This document shows positions 53,601 through 63,984 of a stretch of 64,000 bases of DNA, one piece after another. The notes beneath the pieces are model-generated. The model was not told the DNA's origin. It saw only the letters and a program-made list of their open reading frames with translations, and searched no databases. Numbering within the stretch: position 1 is the first letter of the stretch; each line of letters opens with the position of its first letter. Made by a program: the position numbers and the translations under genes. Source of the stretch: Prosopocoilus inquinatus (lineage: Eukaryota > Arthropoda > Insecta > Coleoptera > Lucanidae); contig CM069870.1 of NCBI GenBank assembly GCA_036172665.1, positions 43,978,001 to 44,042,000 on the forward strand. Direction: 5' to 3'.

Positions 53601-54573
53601 CTCGGACGCAGCTGAAGCTAGAAATAGTTTTAATCGAAACAACACGCATTAGCGTTGTTACTGTGATGTATCTAATCGATCCTTACTTATCTATCATGTT
53701 ATTTGACGTTTGGATGGACTCCAGTAAGTCTGATGTGAGATACAAAGTTTTTGGACGCAGCAGAAGCTGGAAATAGTTTTGAACGAAACAACACGTATTA
53801 GCGTTGTTCCTGTGATGTATCTAATCGATCCTTACTTAGCTACTATGTTATTTGACGTTTCAATGGACTCCAGTAACTCTAATGTGAGATACGAAATTTT
53901 CGGACGCAGCAGAAGCTGGAAATAGTTTTAAACGAAACAACACGCATTAGCGTTGTTCCTGTGATGTATCTAATCGATCCTTACTCATCTATCATGTTAT
54001 TTGACGTTTCGATGGACTCCAGTAACCCTGACTTGAGATACGAAGTTCTCGGACGCAGCAGAAGCTGGAAATAGTTTTAAACGAAACAACACGTATTAGC
54101 GTTGTTCCTGTGATGTATCTAATCGATCCTTACTCATCTATCATGTTATTTGACGTTTCGATGGACTCCAGTAACTCTGATGTGAGATACAAAGTTTTTG
54201 GACGCAGCAGAAGCTGGAAATAGTTTTGAACGAAACAACACGTATTAGCGTTGTTCCTGTGATGTATCTAATCGATCCTTACTTAGCTACTATGTTATTT
54301 GACGTTTCGATGGACTCCAGTAACTCTAATGTAAGATACGAAATTTTCGGACGCAGCAGAAGCTGAAAATAGTTTTAAACGAAACAACACGCATTAGCGT
54401 TGTTCCTGTGATGTATCTAATCGATCCTTACTTATCTATCATGTTATTTGACGTTTGGATGGACTCCAGTAACCCTGACTTGAGATACGAAGTTCTCGGA
54501 CGCAGCAGAAGCTGGAAATAGTTTTAAACGAAACAACACGCATTAGCGTTGTTCCTGTGATGTATCTAATCGA
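50626..54573 (+). repeat. Nested pair, second member (15-kb copy 2)
   Basis: This is the counterpart of 35279-39226 shifted by 15,347 bp, with the same private markers (gataaaaag at 53441, acacgaatt, ttttaatcg). Confidence 0.88.
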
Positions 54574-55340
54574 TCCTTACTTATCTATCATGTTATTTGG
54601 CGTTTCGATGGACTCCAGTAGCTCTGATATGAGATACGACGTTTTCGGACGCAGCAGAAGCTGGAAATAGTTTGAAACGAAACAACACGTATTAGCGTTG
54701 TTCCTGTGATGTATCTAATCGATCCTTACTCATCTATCATGTTATTTGACGTTTGGATGGACTCCAGTAACTCTGATGAAAGACACAAAGATTTCGGACG
54801 CAGCAGAAGCTGGAAATAGTTTTAAACGAAACAACACGCATTAGCGTTGTTCCTGTGATGTATCTAATCGATCCTTACTTATCTATCATGTTATTTGACG
54901 TTTGGATGGGCTCCAGTAACCCTGACGTGAGATACGAAGTTCTCGGACGCAGCAGAAGCTGGAAATAGTTTTAAACGAAACAACACGCATTAGCGTTGTT
55001 CCTGTGATGTATCTAATCGATCCTTACTTATCTATCATGTTATTTGACGTTTGGATGGACTCCAGTAACCCTGACGTGAGATACGAAGTTCTCGGACGCA
55101 GCAGAAGCTGGAAATAGTTTTAAACGAAACAACACGTATTAGCGTTGTTCCTGTGATGTATCTAATCGATCCTTACTCATCTATCATGTTATTTGACGTT
55201 TGGATGGACTCCAGTAACTCTGATGTGAGATACAAAGTTTTTGGAAGCAGCAGAAGCTGGAAATAGTTTTGAACGAAACAACACGCATTAGCGTTGTTCC
55301 TGTGATGTATCTAATCGATCCTTACTTATCTATCATGTTA

Positions 55341-56661
55341 TTTGACGTTTCGATGTACTCCAGTAACTCTAATGTGAGATACGAAATTTTCGGACGCAGC
55401 AGAAGCTGGAAATAGTTTTAAACGAAACAACACGCATTAGCGTTGTTCCTGTGATGTATCTAATCGATCCTTACTCATCTATCATGTTATTTGGCGTTTC
55501 GATGGACTCCAGTATCCCTGACGTGAGATACGAAGTTCTCGGACGCAGCAGAAGCTGGAAATAGTTTTAAACGAAACAGCACGTATTAGCATTGTTCCTG
55601 TGATGTATCTAATCGATCCTTACTCATCTATCATGTTATTTGACGTTTCGATGGACTCCAGTAACTCTGATGTGAGATACAAAGTTTTTGGACGCAGCAG
55701 AAGCTGGAAATAGTTTTGAACGAAACAACACGTATTAGCGTTGTTCCTGTGATGTATCTAATCGATCCTTACTTAGCTACTATGTTATTTGACGTTTCGA
55801 TGGACTCCAGTAACTCTAATGTGAGATACGAAATTTTCGGACGCAGCAGAAGCTGGAAATAGTTTTAAACGAAACAACACGCATTAGCGTTGTTCCTGTG
55901 ATGTATCTAATCGATCCTTACTTATCTATCATGTTATTTGACGTTTGGATGGACTCCAGTAACCCTGACGTGAGATACGAAGTTCTCGGACGCAGCAGAA
56001 GCTGGAAATAGTTTTAAACGAAACAACACGCATTAGCGTTGTTCCTGTGATGTATCTAATCGATCCTTACTTATCTATCATGTTATTTGACGTTTGGATG
56101 GACTCCAGTAACCCTGACGTGAGATACGAAGTTCTCGGACGCAGCAGAAGCTGGAAATAGTTTTAAACGAAACAACACGTATTAGCGTTGTTCCTGTGAT
56201 GTATCTAATCCATCCTTACTCATATCTCATGTTATTTGACGTTTGGATGGACTCCAGTAACTCTGATGTGAGATACAAAGTTTTTGGACGCAGCAGAAGC
56301 TGGAAATAGTTTTGAACGAAACAACACGTATTAGCGTTGTTCCTGTGATGTATCTAATCGATTCTTACTCATCTATCATGTTATTTGGCGTTTCGATGGA
56401 CTCCAGTAACTTTGATGTGAGATACGAAGTTCTCGGACGCAGCTGAAAATAGAAATAGTTTTAAACGAAACAACACGCATTAGCGTTGTTACTGTGATGT
56501 ATCTAATCGATCCTTACTTATCTATCATGTTATTTGACGTTTGGATGGACTCCAGTAAGTCTGATGTGAGATACAAAGTTTTTGGACGCAGCAGAAGCTG
56601 GAAATAGTTTTGAACGAAACAACACGTATTAGCGTTGTTCCTGTGATGTATCTAATCGATC
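55341..56661 (+). repeat. 21-monomer-spaced duplication, copy 1
   Basis: This aligns with about 58465-59790 at an offset of 3,129 bp (21 x 149). Markers are gatgtactcc, gtatccctgacg (55512 and 58641), gaaacagcacg, ctaatccatcc with catatctcatg, gattcttac and gctgaaaatag. I noticed no substitutions. Confidence 0.88.
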
Positions 56662-58464
56662 CTTACTCATCTATCATGTTATTTGACGTTTGGATGGACT
56701 CCAGTAACTCTGATGAAAGACACAAAGATTTCGGACGCAGCAGAAGCTGGAAATAGTTTTAAACGAAACAACACGCATTAGCGTTGTTCCTGTGATGTAT
56801 CTAATCGATCCTTACTCATCTATCATGTTATTTGACGTTTGGATGGACTCCAGTAACTCTGATGAAAGACACAAAGATTTCGGACGCAGCAGAAGCTGGA
56901 AATAGTTTTAAACGAAACAACACGCATTAGCGTTGTTCCTGTGATGTATCTAATCGATCCTTACTTATCTATCATGTTATTTGACGTTTCGATGGACTCC
57001 AGTAACCCTGACGTGAGATACGAAGTTCTCGGACGCAGCAGAAGCTGGAAATAGTTTTAAACGAAACAACACGTATTAGCGTTGTTCCTGTGATGTATCT
57101 AATCGATCCTTACTCATCTATCATGTTATTTGACGTTTCGATGGACTCCAGTAACTCTGATGTGAGATACAAAGTTTTTGGACGCAGCAGAAGCTTTAAA
57201 TAGTTTTGAACGAAACAACACGTATTAGCGTTGTTCCTGTGATGTATGTAATCGATCCTTACTCATCGATCATGTTATTTGACGTTTGGATGGACTCCAG
57301 TAACCCTGACGTGAGATACGAAGTTCTCGGACGCAGCAGAAGCTGGAAATAGTTTTAAACGAAACAACACGCATTAGCGTTGTTCCTGTGATGTATCTAA
57401 TCTATCCTTACTTATCTATCATGTTACTTGGCGTTTCGATGGACTCCAGTAGCTCTGATATGAGATACGACGTTTTCGGACGCAGCAGAAGCTGGAAATA
57501 GTTTGAAACGAAACAACACGTATTAGCGTTGTTCCTGTGATGTATCTAATCGATCCTTACTCATCTATCATGTTATTTGACGTTTGGATGGACTCCAGTA
57601 ACTCTGATGAAAGACACAAAGATTTCGGACGCAGCAGAAGCTGGAAATAGTTTTAAACGAAACAACACGCATTAGCGTTGTTCCTGTGATGTATCTAATC
57701 GATCCTTACTTATCTATCATGTTATTTGACGTTTGGATGGGCTCCAGTAACCCTGACGTGAGATACGAAGTTCTCGGACGCAGCAGAAGCTGGAAATAGT
57801 TTTAAACGAAACAACACGCATTAGCGTTGTTCCTGTGATGTATCTAATCGATCCTTACTTATCTATCATGTTATTTGACGCTTGGATGGACTCCAGTAAC
57901 CCTGACGTGAGATACGAAGTTCTCGGACGCAGCAGAAGCTGGAAATAGTTTTAAACGAAACAACACGTATTAGCGTTGTTCCTGTGATGTATCTAATCGA
58001 TCCTTACTCATCTATCATGTTATTTGACGTTTGGATGGACTCCAGTAACTCTGATGTGAGATACAAAGTTTTTGGAAGCAGCAGAAGCTGGAAATAGTTT
58101 TGAACGAAACAACACGTATTAGCGTTGTTCCTGTGATGTATCTAATCGATCCTTACTCATCTATCATGTTATTTGGCGTTTCGATGGACTCCAGTAACTT
58201 TGATGTGAGATACGAAGTTCTCGGACGCAGCTGAAGCTAGAAATAGTTTTAAACGAAACAACACGCATTAGCGTTGTTACTGTGATGTATCTAATCGATC
58301 CTTACTTATCTATCATGTTATTTGACGTTTGGATGGACTCCAGTAAGTCTGATGTGAGATACAAAGTTTTTGGACGCAGCAGAAGCTGGAAATAGTTTTG
58401 AACGAAACAACACGTATTAGCGTTGTTCCTGTGATGTATCTAATCGATCCTTACTTAGCTACTA

Positions 58465-59790
58465 TGTTATTTGACGTTTCGATGTACTCCAGTAACTCTA
58501 ATGTGAGATACGAAATTTTCGGACGCAGCAGAAGCTGGAAATAGTTTTAAACGAAACAACACGCATTAGCGTTGTTCCTGTGATGTATCTAATCGATCCT
58601 TACTCATCTATCATGTTATTTGGCGTTTCGATGGACTCCAGTATCCCTGACGTGAGATACGAAGTTCTCGGACGCAGCAGAAGCTGGAAATAGTTTTAAA
58701 CGAAACAGCACGTATTAGCATTGTTCCTGTGATGTATCTAATCGATCCTTACTCATCTATCATGTTATTTGACGTTTCGATGGACTCCAGTAACTCTGAT
58801 GTGAGATACAAAGTTTTTGGACGCAGCAGAAGCTGGAAATAGTTTTGAACGAAACAACACGTATTAGCGTTGTTCCTGTGATGTATCTAATCGATCCTTA
58901 CTTAGCTACTATGTTATTTGACGTTTCGATGGACTCCAGTAACTCTAATGTGAGATACGAAATTTTCGGACGCAGCAGAAGCTGGAAATAGTTTTAAACG
59001 AAACAACACGCATTAGCGTTGTTCCTGTGATGTATCTAATCGATCCTTACTTATCTATCATGTTATTTGACGTTTGGATGGACTCCAGTAACCCTGACGT
59101 GAGATACGAAGTTCTCGGACGCAGCAGAAGCTGGAAATAGTTTTAAACGAAACAACACGCATTAGCGTTGTTCCTGTGATGTATCTAATCGATCCTTACT
59201 TATCTATCATGTTATTTGACGTTTGGATGGACTCCAGTAACCCTGACGTGAGATACGAAGTTCTCGGACGCAGCAGAAGCTGGAAATAGTTTTAAACGAA
59301 ACAACACGTATTAGCGTTGTTCCTGTGATGTATCTAATCCATCCTTACTCATATCTCATGTTATTTGACGTTTGGATGGACTCCAGTAACTCTGATGTGA
59401 GATACAAAGTTTTTGGACGCAGCAGAAGCTGGAAATAGTTTTGAACGAAACAACACGTATTAGCGTTGTTCCTGTGATGTATCTAATCGATTCTTACTCA
59501 TCTATCATGTTATTTGGCGTTTCGATGGACTCCAGTAACTTTGATGTGAGATACGAAGTTCTCGGACGCAGCTGAAAATAGAAATAGTTTTAAACGAAAC
59601 AACACGCATTAGCGTTGTTACTGTGATGTATCTAATCGATCCTTACTTATCTATCATGTTATTTGACGTTTGGATGGACTCCAGTAAGTCTGATGTGAGA
59701 TACAAAGTTTTTGGACGCAGCAGAAGCTGGAAATAGTTTTGAACGAAACAACACGTATTAGCGTTGTTCCTGTGATGTATCTAATCGATC
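58465..59790 (+). repeat. 21-monomer-spaced duplication, copy 2
   Basis: This is the partner of 55341-56661. It begins just before the end of the second 15-kb block and diverges at 59791, where this copy has ttacttagctac and the other has ttactcatctat. Confidence 0.88.
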
Positions 59791-61331
59791 CTTACTTAGC
59801 TACTATGTTATTTGACGTTTCGATGGACTCCAGTAACTCTAATGTGAGATACGAAATTTTCGGAAGCAGCAGAAGCTGGAAATAGTTTTAAACGAAACAA
59901 CACGCATTAGCGTTGTTCCTGTGATGTATCTAATCGATCCTTACTCATCTATCATGTTATTTGGCGTTTCGATGGACTCCAGTAACCCTGACGTGAGATA
60001 CGAAGTTCTCGGACGCAGCAGAAGCTGGAAATAGTTTTAAACGAAACAACACGTATTAGCGTTGTTCCTGTGATGTATCTAATCGATCCTTACTCATCTA
60101 TCATGTTATTTGACGTTTCGATGGACTCCAGTAACTCTGATGTGAGATACAAAGTTTTTGGACGCAGCAGAAGCTTTAAATAGTTTTGAACGAAACAACA
60201 CGTATTAGCGTTGTTCCTGTGATGTATCTAATCGATCCTTACTCATCTATCATGTTATTTGACGTTTGGATGGACTCCAGTAACCCTGACGTGAGATACG
60301 AAGTTCTCGGACGCAGCAGAAGCTGGAAATAGTTTTAAACGAAACAACACGCATTAGCGTTGTTCCTGTGATGTATCTAATCTATCCTTACTTATCTATC
60401 ATGTTACTTGGCGTTTCGATGGACTCCAGTAGCTCTGATATGAGATACGACGTTTTCGGACGCAGCAGAAGCTGGAAATAGTTTGAAGCGAAACAACACG
60501 TATTAGCGTTGTTCCTGTGATGTATCTAATCGATCCTTACTCATCTATCATGTTATTTGACGTTTGGATGGACTCCAGTAACTCTGATGAGAGACACAAA
60601 GATTTCGGACGCAGCAGAAGCTGGAAATAGTTTTAAACGAAACAACACGCATTAGCGTTGTTCCTGTGATGTATCTAATCGATCCTTACTTATCTATCAT
60701 GTTATTTGACGTTTGGATGGACTCCAGTAACCCTGACGTGAGATACGAAGTTCTCGGACGCAGCAGAAGCTGGAAATAGTTTTAAACGAAACAACACGTA
60801 TTAGCGTTGTTCCTGTGATGTATCTAATCGATCCTTACTCATCTATCATGTTATTTGGCGTTTCGATGGACTCCAGTAACCCTGACGTGAGATACGAAGT
60901 TCTCGGACGCAGCAGAAGCTGGAAATAGTTTTAAACGAAACAACACGCATTAGCGTTGTTCCTGTGATGTATCTAATCGATCCTTACTCATCTATCATGT
61001 TATGTGGCGTTTCGATGGACTCCAGTAACCCTGACGTGAGATACGAAGTTCTCGGACGCAGCAGAAGCTGGAAATAGTTTTAAACGAAACAACACGTATT
61101 AGCATTGTTCCTGTGATGTATCTAATCGATCCTTACTCATCTATCATGTTATTTGACGTTTCGATGGACTCCAGTAACTCTGATGTGAGATACAAAGTTT
61201 TTGGACGCAGCAGAAGCTGGAAATAGTTTTGAACGAAACAATACGTATTAGCGTTGTTCCTGTGATGTATCTAATCGATCCTTACTTAGCTACTATGTTA
61301 TTTGACGTTTGGATGGACTCCAGTAACTCTA
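59395..61331 (+). repeat. 13-monomer higher-order unit, copy 1
   Basis: This aligns with 61332-63268 at an offset of 1,937 bp (13 x 149). Starting at 59515 the monomer order is D-E-C-A-B-A-F-G-A-A-A-B followed by the C/B chimera at 61303. Shared markers are gattcttac, gctgaaaatag, gctttaaatag (60173 and 62110), ctaatctatcc, ttacttggcg and ttatgtggcg. Differences include ggaagcagc near 59870 against ggacgcagc. Confidence 0.92.
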
Positions 61332-61451
61332 ATGTGAGATACAAAGTTTTTGGACGCAGCAGAAGCTGGAAATAGTTTTGAACGAAACAACACGTATTAG
61401 CGTTGTTCCTGTGATGTATCTAATCGATTCTTACTCATCTATCATGTTATT
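61303..61451 (+). repeat. Chimeric monomer at the 13-monomer junction
   Basis: The first part has ctctaatg, as in the monomer at 63240 (A at 61331). The second part has caaagtttttgg and ttttgaacg, as in the monomer at 59366 (A at 61343). The exchange point therefore lies in 61332-61342. This is the expected product of unequal crossover between two monomers 13 units apart. Confidence 0.88.
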
Positions 61452-62345
61452 TGGCGTTTCGATGGACTCCAGTAACTTTGATGTGAGATACGAAGTTCTC
61501 GGACGCAGCTGAAAATAGAAATAGTTTTAAACGAAACAACACGCATTAGCGTTGTTACTGTGATGTATCTAATCGATCCTTACTTATCTATCATGTTATT
61601 TGACGTTTGGATGGACTCCAGTAAGTCTGATGTGAGATACAAAGTTTTTGGACGCAGCAGAAGCTGGAAATAGTTTTGAACGAAACAACACGTATTAGCG
61701 TTGTTCCTGTGATGTATCTAATCGATCCTTACTTAGCTACTATGTTATTTGACGTTTCGATGGACTCCAGTAACTCTAATGTGAGATACGAAATTTTCGG
61801 ACGCAGCAGAAGCTGGAAATAGTTTTAAACGAAACAACACGCATTAGCGTTGTTCCTGTGATGTATCTAATCGATCCTTACTCATCTATCATGTTATTTG
61901 GCGTTTCGATGGACTCCAGTAACCCTGACGTGAGATACGAAGTTCTCGGACGCAGCAGAAGCTGGAAATAGTTTTAAACGAAACAACACGTATTAGCGTT
62001 GTTCCTGTGATGTATCTAATCGATCCTTACTCATCTATCATGTTATTTGACGTTTCGATGGACTCCAGTAACTCTGATGTGAGATACAAAGTTTTTGGAC
62101 GCAGCAGAAGCTTTAAATAGTTTTGAACGAAACAACACGTATTAGCGTTGTTCCTGTGATGTATCTAATCGATCCTTACTCATCTATCATGTTATTTGAC
62201 GTTTGGATGGACTCCAGTAACCCTGACGTGAGATACGAAGTTCTCGGACGCAGCAGAAGCTGGAAATAGTTTTAAACGAAACAACACGCATTAGCGTTGT
62301 TCCTGTGATGTATCTAATCTATCCTTACTTATCTATCATGTTACT

Positions 62346-62494
62346 TGGCGTTTCGATGGACTCCAGTAGCTCTGATATGAGATACGACGTTTTCGGACGC
62401 AGCAGAAGCTGGAAATAGTTTGAAGCGAAACAACACGTATTAGCGTTGTTCCTGTGATGTATCTAATCGATCCTTACTCATCTATCATGTTATT
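62346..62494 (+). repeat. Type F monomer, example
   Basis: Diagnostic bases are gctctgatatgag at positions 24-36 and gacgttttcgg at 41-51, with a tggcgtttcg start and usually atagtttgaa in place of atagttttaa. A related form with gctctgatgtgag is in the left part (about 2259, 4941, 11754, 18564). F is almost always followed directly by a type G monomer, so F-G behaves as a dimer. Confidence 0.93.
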
Positions 62495-62643
62495 TGACGT
62501 TTGGATGGACTCCAGTAACTCTGATGAGAGACACAAAGATTTCGGACGCAGCAGAAGCTGGAAATAGTTTTAAACGAAACAACACGCATTAGCGTTGTTC
62601 CTGTGATGTATCTAATCGATCCTTACTTATCTATCATGTTATT
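62495..62643 (+). repeat. Type G monomer, example
   Basis: Diagnostic bases are gatgagagacacaaagattt at positions 29-48. A sub-form reads gatgaaagacac (about 39428, 42249 and matching sites in the second 15-kb copy). I found no G monomer left of about 21.97 kb. Two G monomers stand side by side at 41337-41634 and again at 56684-56981. Confidence 0.93.
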
Positions 62644-63090
62644 TGACGTTTGGATGGACTCGAGTAACCCTGACGTGAGATACGAAGTTCTCGGACGCAG
62701 CAGAAGCTGGAAATAGTTTTAAACGAAACAACACGTATTAGCGTTGTTCCTGTGATGTATCTAATCGATCCTTACTCATCTATCATGTTATTTGGCGTTT
62801 CGATGGACTCCAGTAACCCTGACGTGAGATACGAAGTTCTCGGACGCAGCAGAAGCTGGAAATAGTTTTAAACGAAACAACACGCATTAGCGTTGTTCCT
62901 GTGATGTATCTAATCGATCCTTACTCATCTATCATGTTATGTGGCGTTTCGATGGACTCCAGTAACCCTGACGTGAGATACGAAGTTCTCGGACGCAGCA
63001 GAAGCTGGAAATAGTTTTAAACGAAACAACACGTATTAGCATTGTTCCTGTGATGTATCTAATCGATCCTTACTCATCTATCATGTTATT

Positions 63091-63239
63091 TGACGTTTCG
63101 ATGGACTCCAGTAACTCTGATGTGAGATACAAAGTTTTTGGACGCAGCAGAAGCTGGAAATAGTTTTGAACGAAACAATACGTATTAGCGTTGTTCCTGT
63201 GATGTATCTAATCGATCCTTACTTAGCTACTATGTTATT
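63091..63239 (+). repeat. Type B monomer, example
   Basis: Diagnostic bases are ctctgatg at positions 25-32 and caaagtttttgg at 40-51. All three CpGs that mark type A here are TpG or CpA. B usually continues with ttttgaacg, where A has ttttaaacg, and with the acgtatt form of the hairpin loop. In the right half it is typically followed by a type C monomer after the ttacttagctactatg form of the monomer end. Confidence 0.95.
63096..63112 (+). promoter_or_regulatory. CENP-B-box-like 17-mer, example (weak)
   Basis: Monomer positions 6-22 in the tttcg subset read tttcgatggactccagt. Against the published core pattern NTTCGNNNNANNCGGGN this matches TTCG, A, C and the last G, seven of nine fixed positions; the mismatches are C and A at the two middle G positions. 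The tttgg subset loses the C of TTCG, so matching and non-matching monomers alternate irregularly. The match is partial and may be chance; binding by any CENP-B or pogo-type protein is unproven. Confidence 0.3.
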
Positions 63240-63537
63240 TGACGTTTGGATGGACTCCAGTAACTCTAATGTGAGATACGAAGTTCTCGGACGCAGCAGA
63301 AGCTGGAAATAGTTTTAAACGAAACAACACGTATTAGCGTTGTTCCTGTGATGTATCTAATCGATCCTTACTCATCTATCATGTTATTTGACGTTTGGAT
63401 GGACTCCAGTAACTCTGATGTGAGATAAAAAGTTTTTGGACGCAGCAGAAGCTGGAAATAGTTTTGAACGAAACAACACGAATTAGCGTTGTTCCTGTGA
63501 TGTATCTAATCGATCCTTACTCATCTATCATTATATT

Positions 63538-63686
63538 TGGTGTTTCGATGGACTCCAGTAACTTTGATGTGAGATACGAAGTTCTCGGACGCAGCTGAAG
63601 CTAGAAATAGTTTTAAACGAAACAACACGCATTAGCGTTGTTACTGTGATGTATCTAATCGATCCTTACTTATCTATCATGTTATT
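63538..63686 (+). repeat. Type D monomer, example
   Basis: Diagnostic bases are ctttgatg at 25-32 and cagctgaag in place of cagcagaag near position 55, which creates a CAGCTG palindrome. It usually starts tggcgtttcg (here tggtgtttcg after the unusual catcattatatt end). In the left part of the window D continues gctggaaatagttttaaatg; in the right part it continues gctagaaatagttttaaacg. These are two geographic sub-forms of one type. Confidence 0.95.
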
Positions 63687-63835
63687 TGACGTTTGGATGG
63701 ACTCCAGTAAGTCTGATGTGAGATACAAAGTTTTTGGACGCAGCAGAAGCTGGAAATAGTTTTGAACGAAACAACACGTATTAGCGTTGTTCCTGTGATG
63801 TATCTAATCGATCCTTACTTAGCTACTATGTTATT
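63687..63835 (+). repeat. Type E monomer, example
   Basis: Diagnostic bases are gtctgatg at positions 25-32 and caaagtttttgg at 40-51. It is usually preceded by gttactgtgatg or by the ttacttatctaacatg end. In the left ~19 kb E carries aggagctgg; in the right half it carries agaagctgg. The D-E-C order is one of the most stable three-monomer strings in the right half. Confidence 0.95.
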
Positions 63836-63984
63836 TGACGTTTCAATGGACTCCAGTAACTCTAATGTGAGATACGAAATTTTCGGACGCAGCAGAAGCT
63901 GGAAATAGTTTTAAACGAAACAACACGCATTAGCGTTGTTCCTGTGATGTATCTAATCGATCCTTACTCATCTATCATGTTATT
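63836..63984 (+). repeat. Type C monomer, example
   Basis: Diagnostic bases are ctctaatg at positions 25-32 (A at 29) and cgaaattttcgg at 40-51 (A at 44). This copy has tttcaatgg at the 5' end, a sub-variant seen near 21083, 23467, 29873, 32107, 34640, 36278, 38514 and at the matching sites of the second 15-kb copy. C nearly always follows the ttacttagctactatg or ttactcatctatcatg ends and carries the acgcatt loop. Confidence 0.95.

Larger units (their letters stand above)
43953..58562 (+). repeat. 15-kb higher-order duplication, copy 2
   Basis: This is the second copy of the block at 28755-43215. It has one extra monomer at about 49081-49229 that copy 1 lacks. The match ends at 58562, where this copy has acgcatt and copy 1 has acgtatt (43216). 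The near-perfect match makes this the youngest event in the window, or a candidate for an assembly duplication. Confidence 0.92.
61332..63268 (+). repeat. 13-monomer higher-order unit, copy 2
   Basis: This is a tandem copy of the preceding unit in the same monomer order. A private change is ctcgag near 62661 where copy 1 has ctccag. At the end of the unit the monomer at 63240 keeps the full C/A form (cgaagttctcgg) instead of the chimera seen at 61303. Confidence 0.92.
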
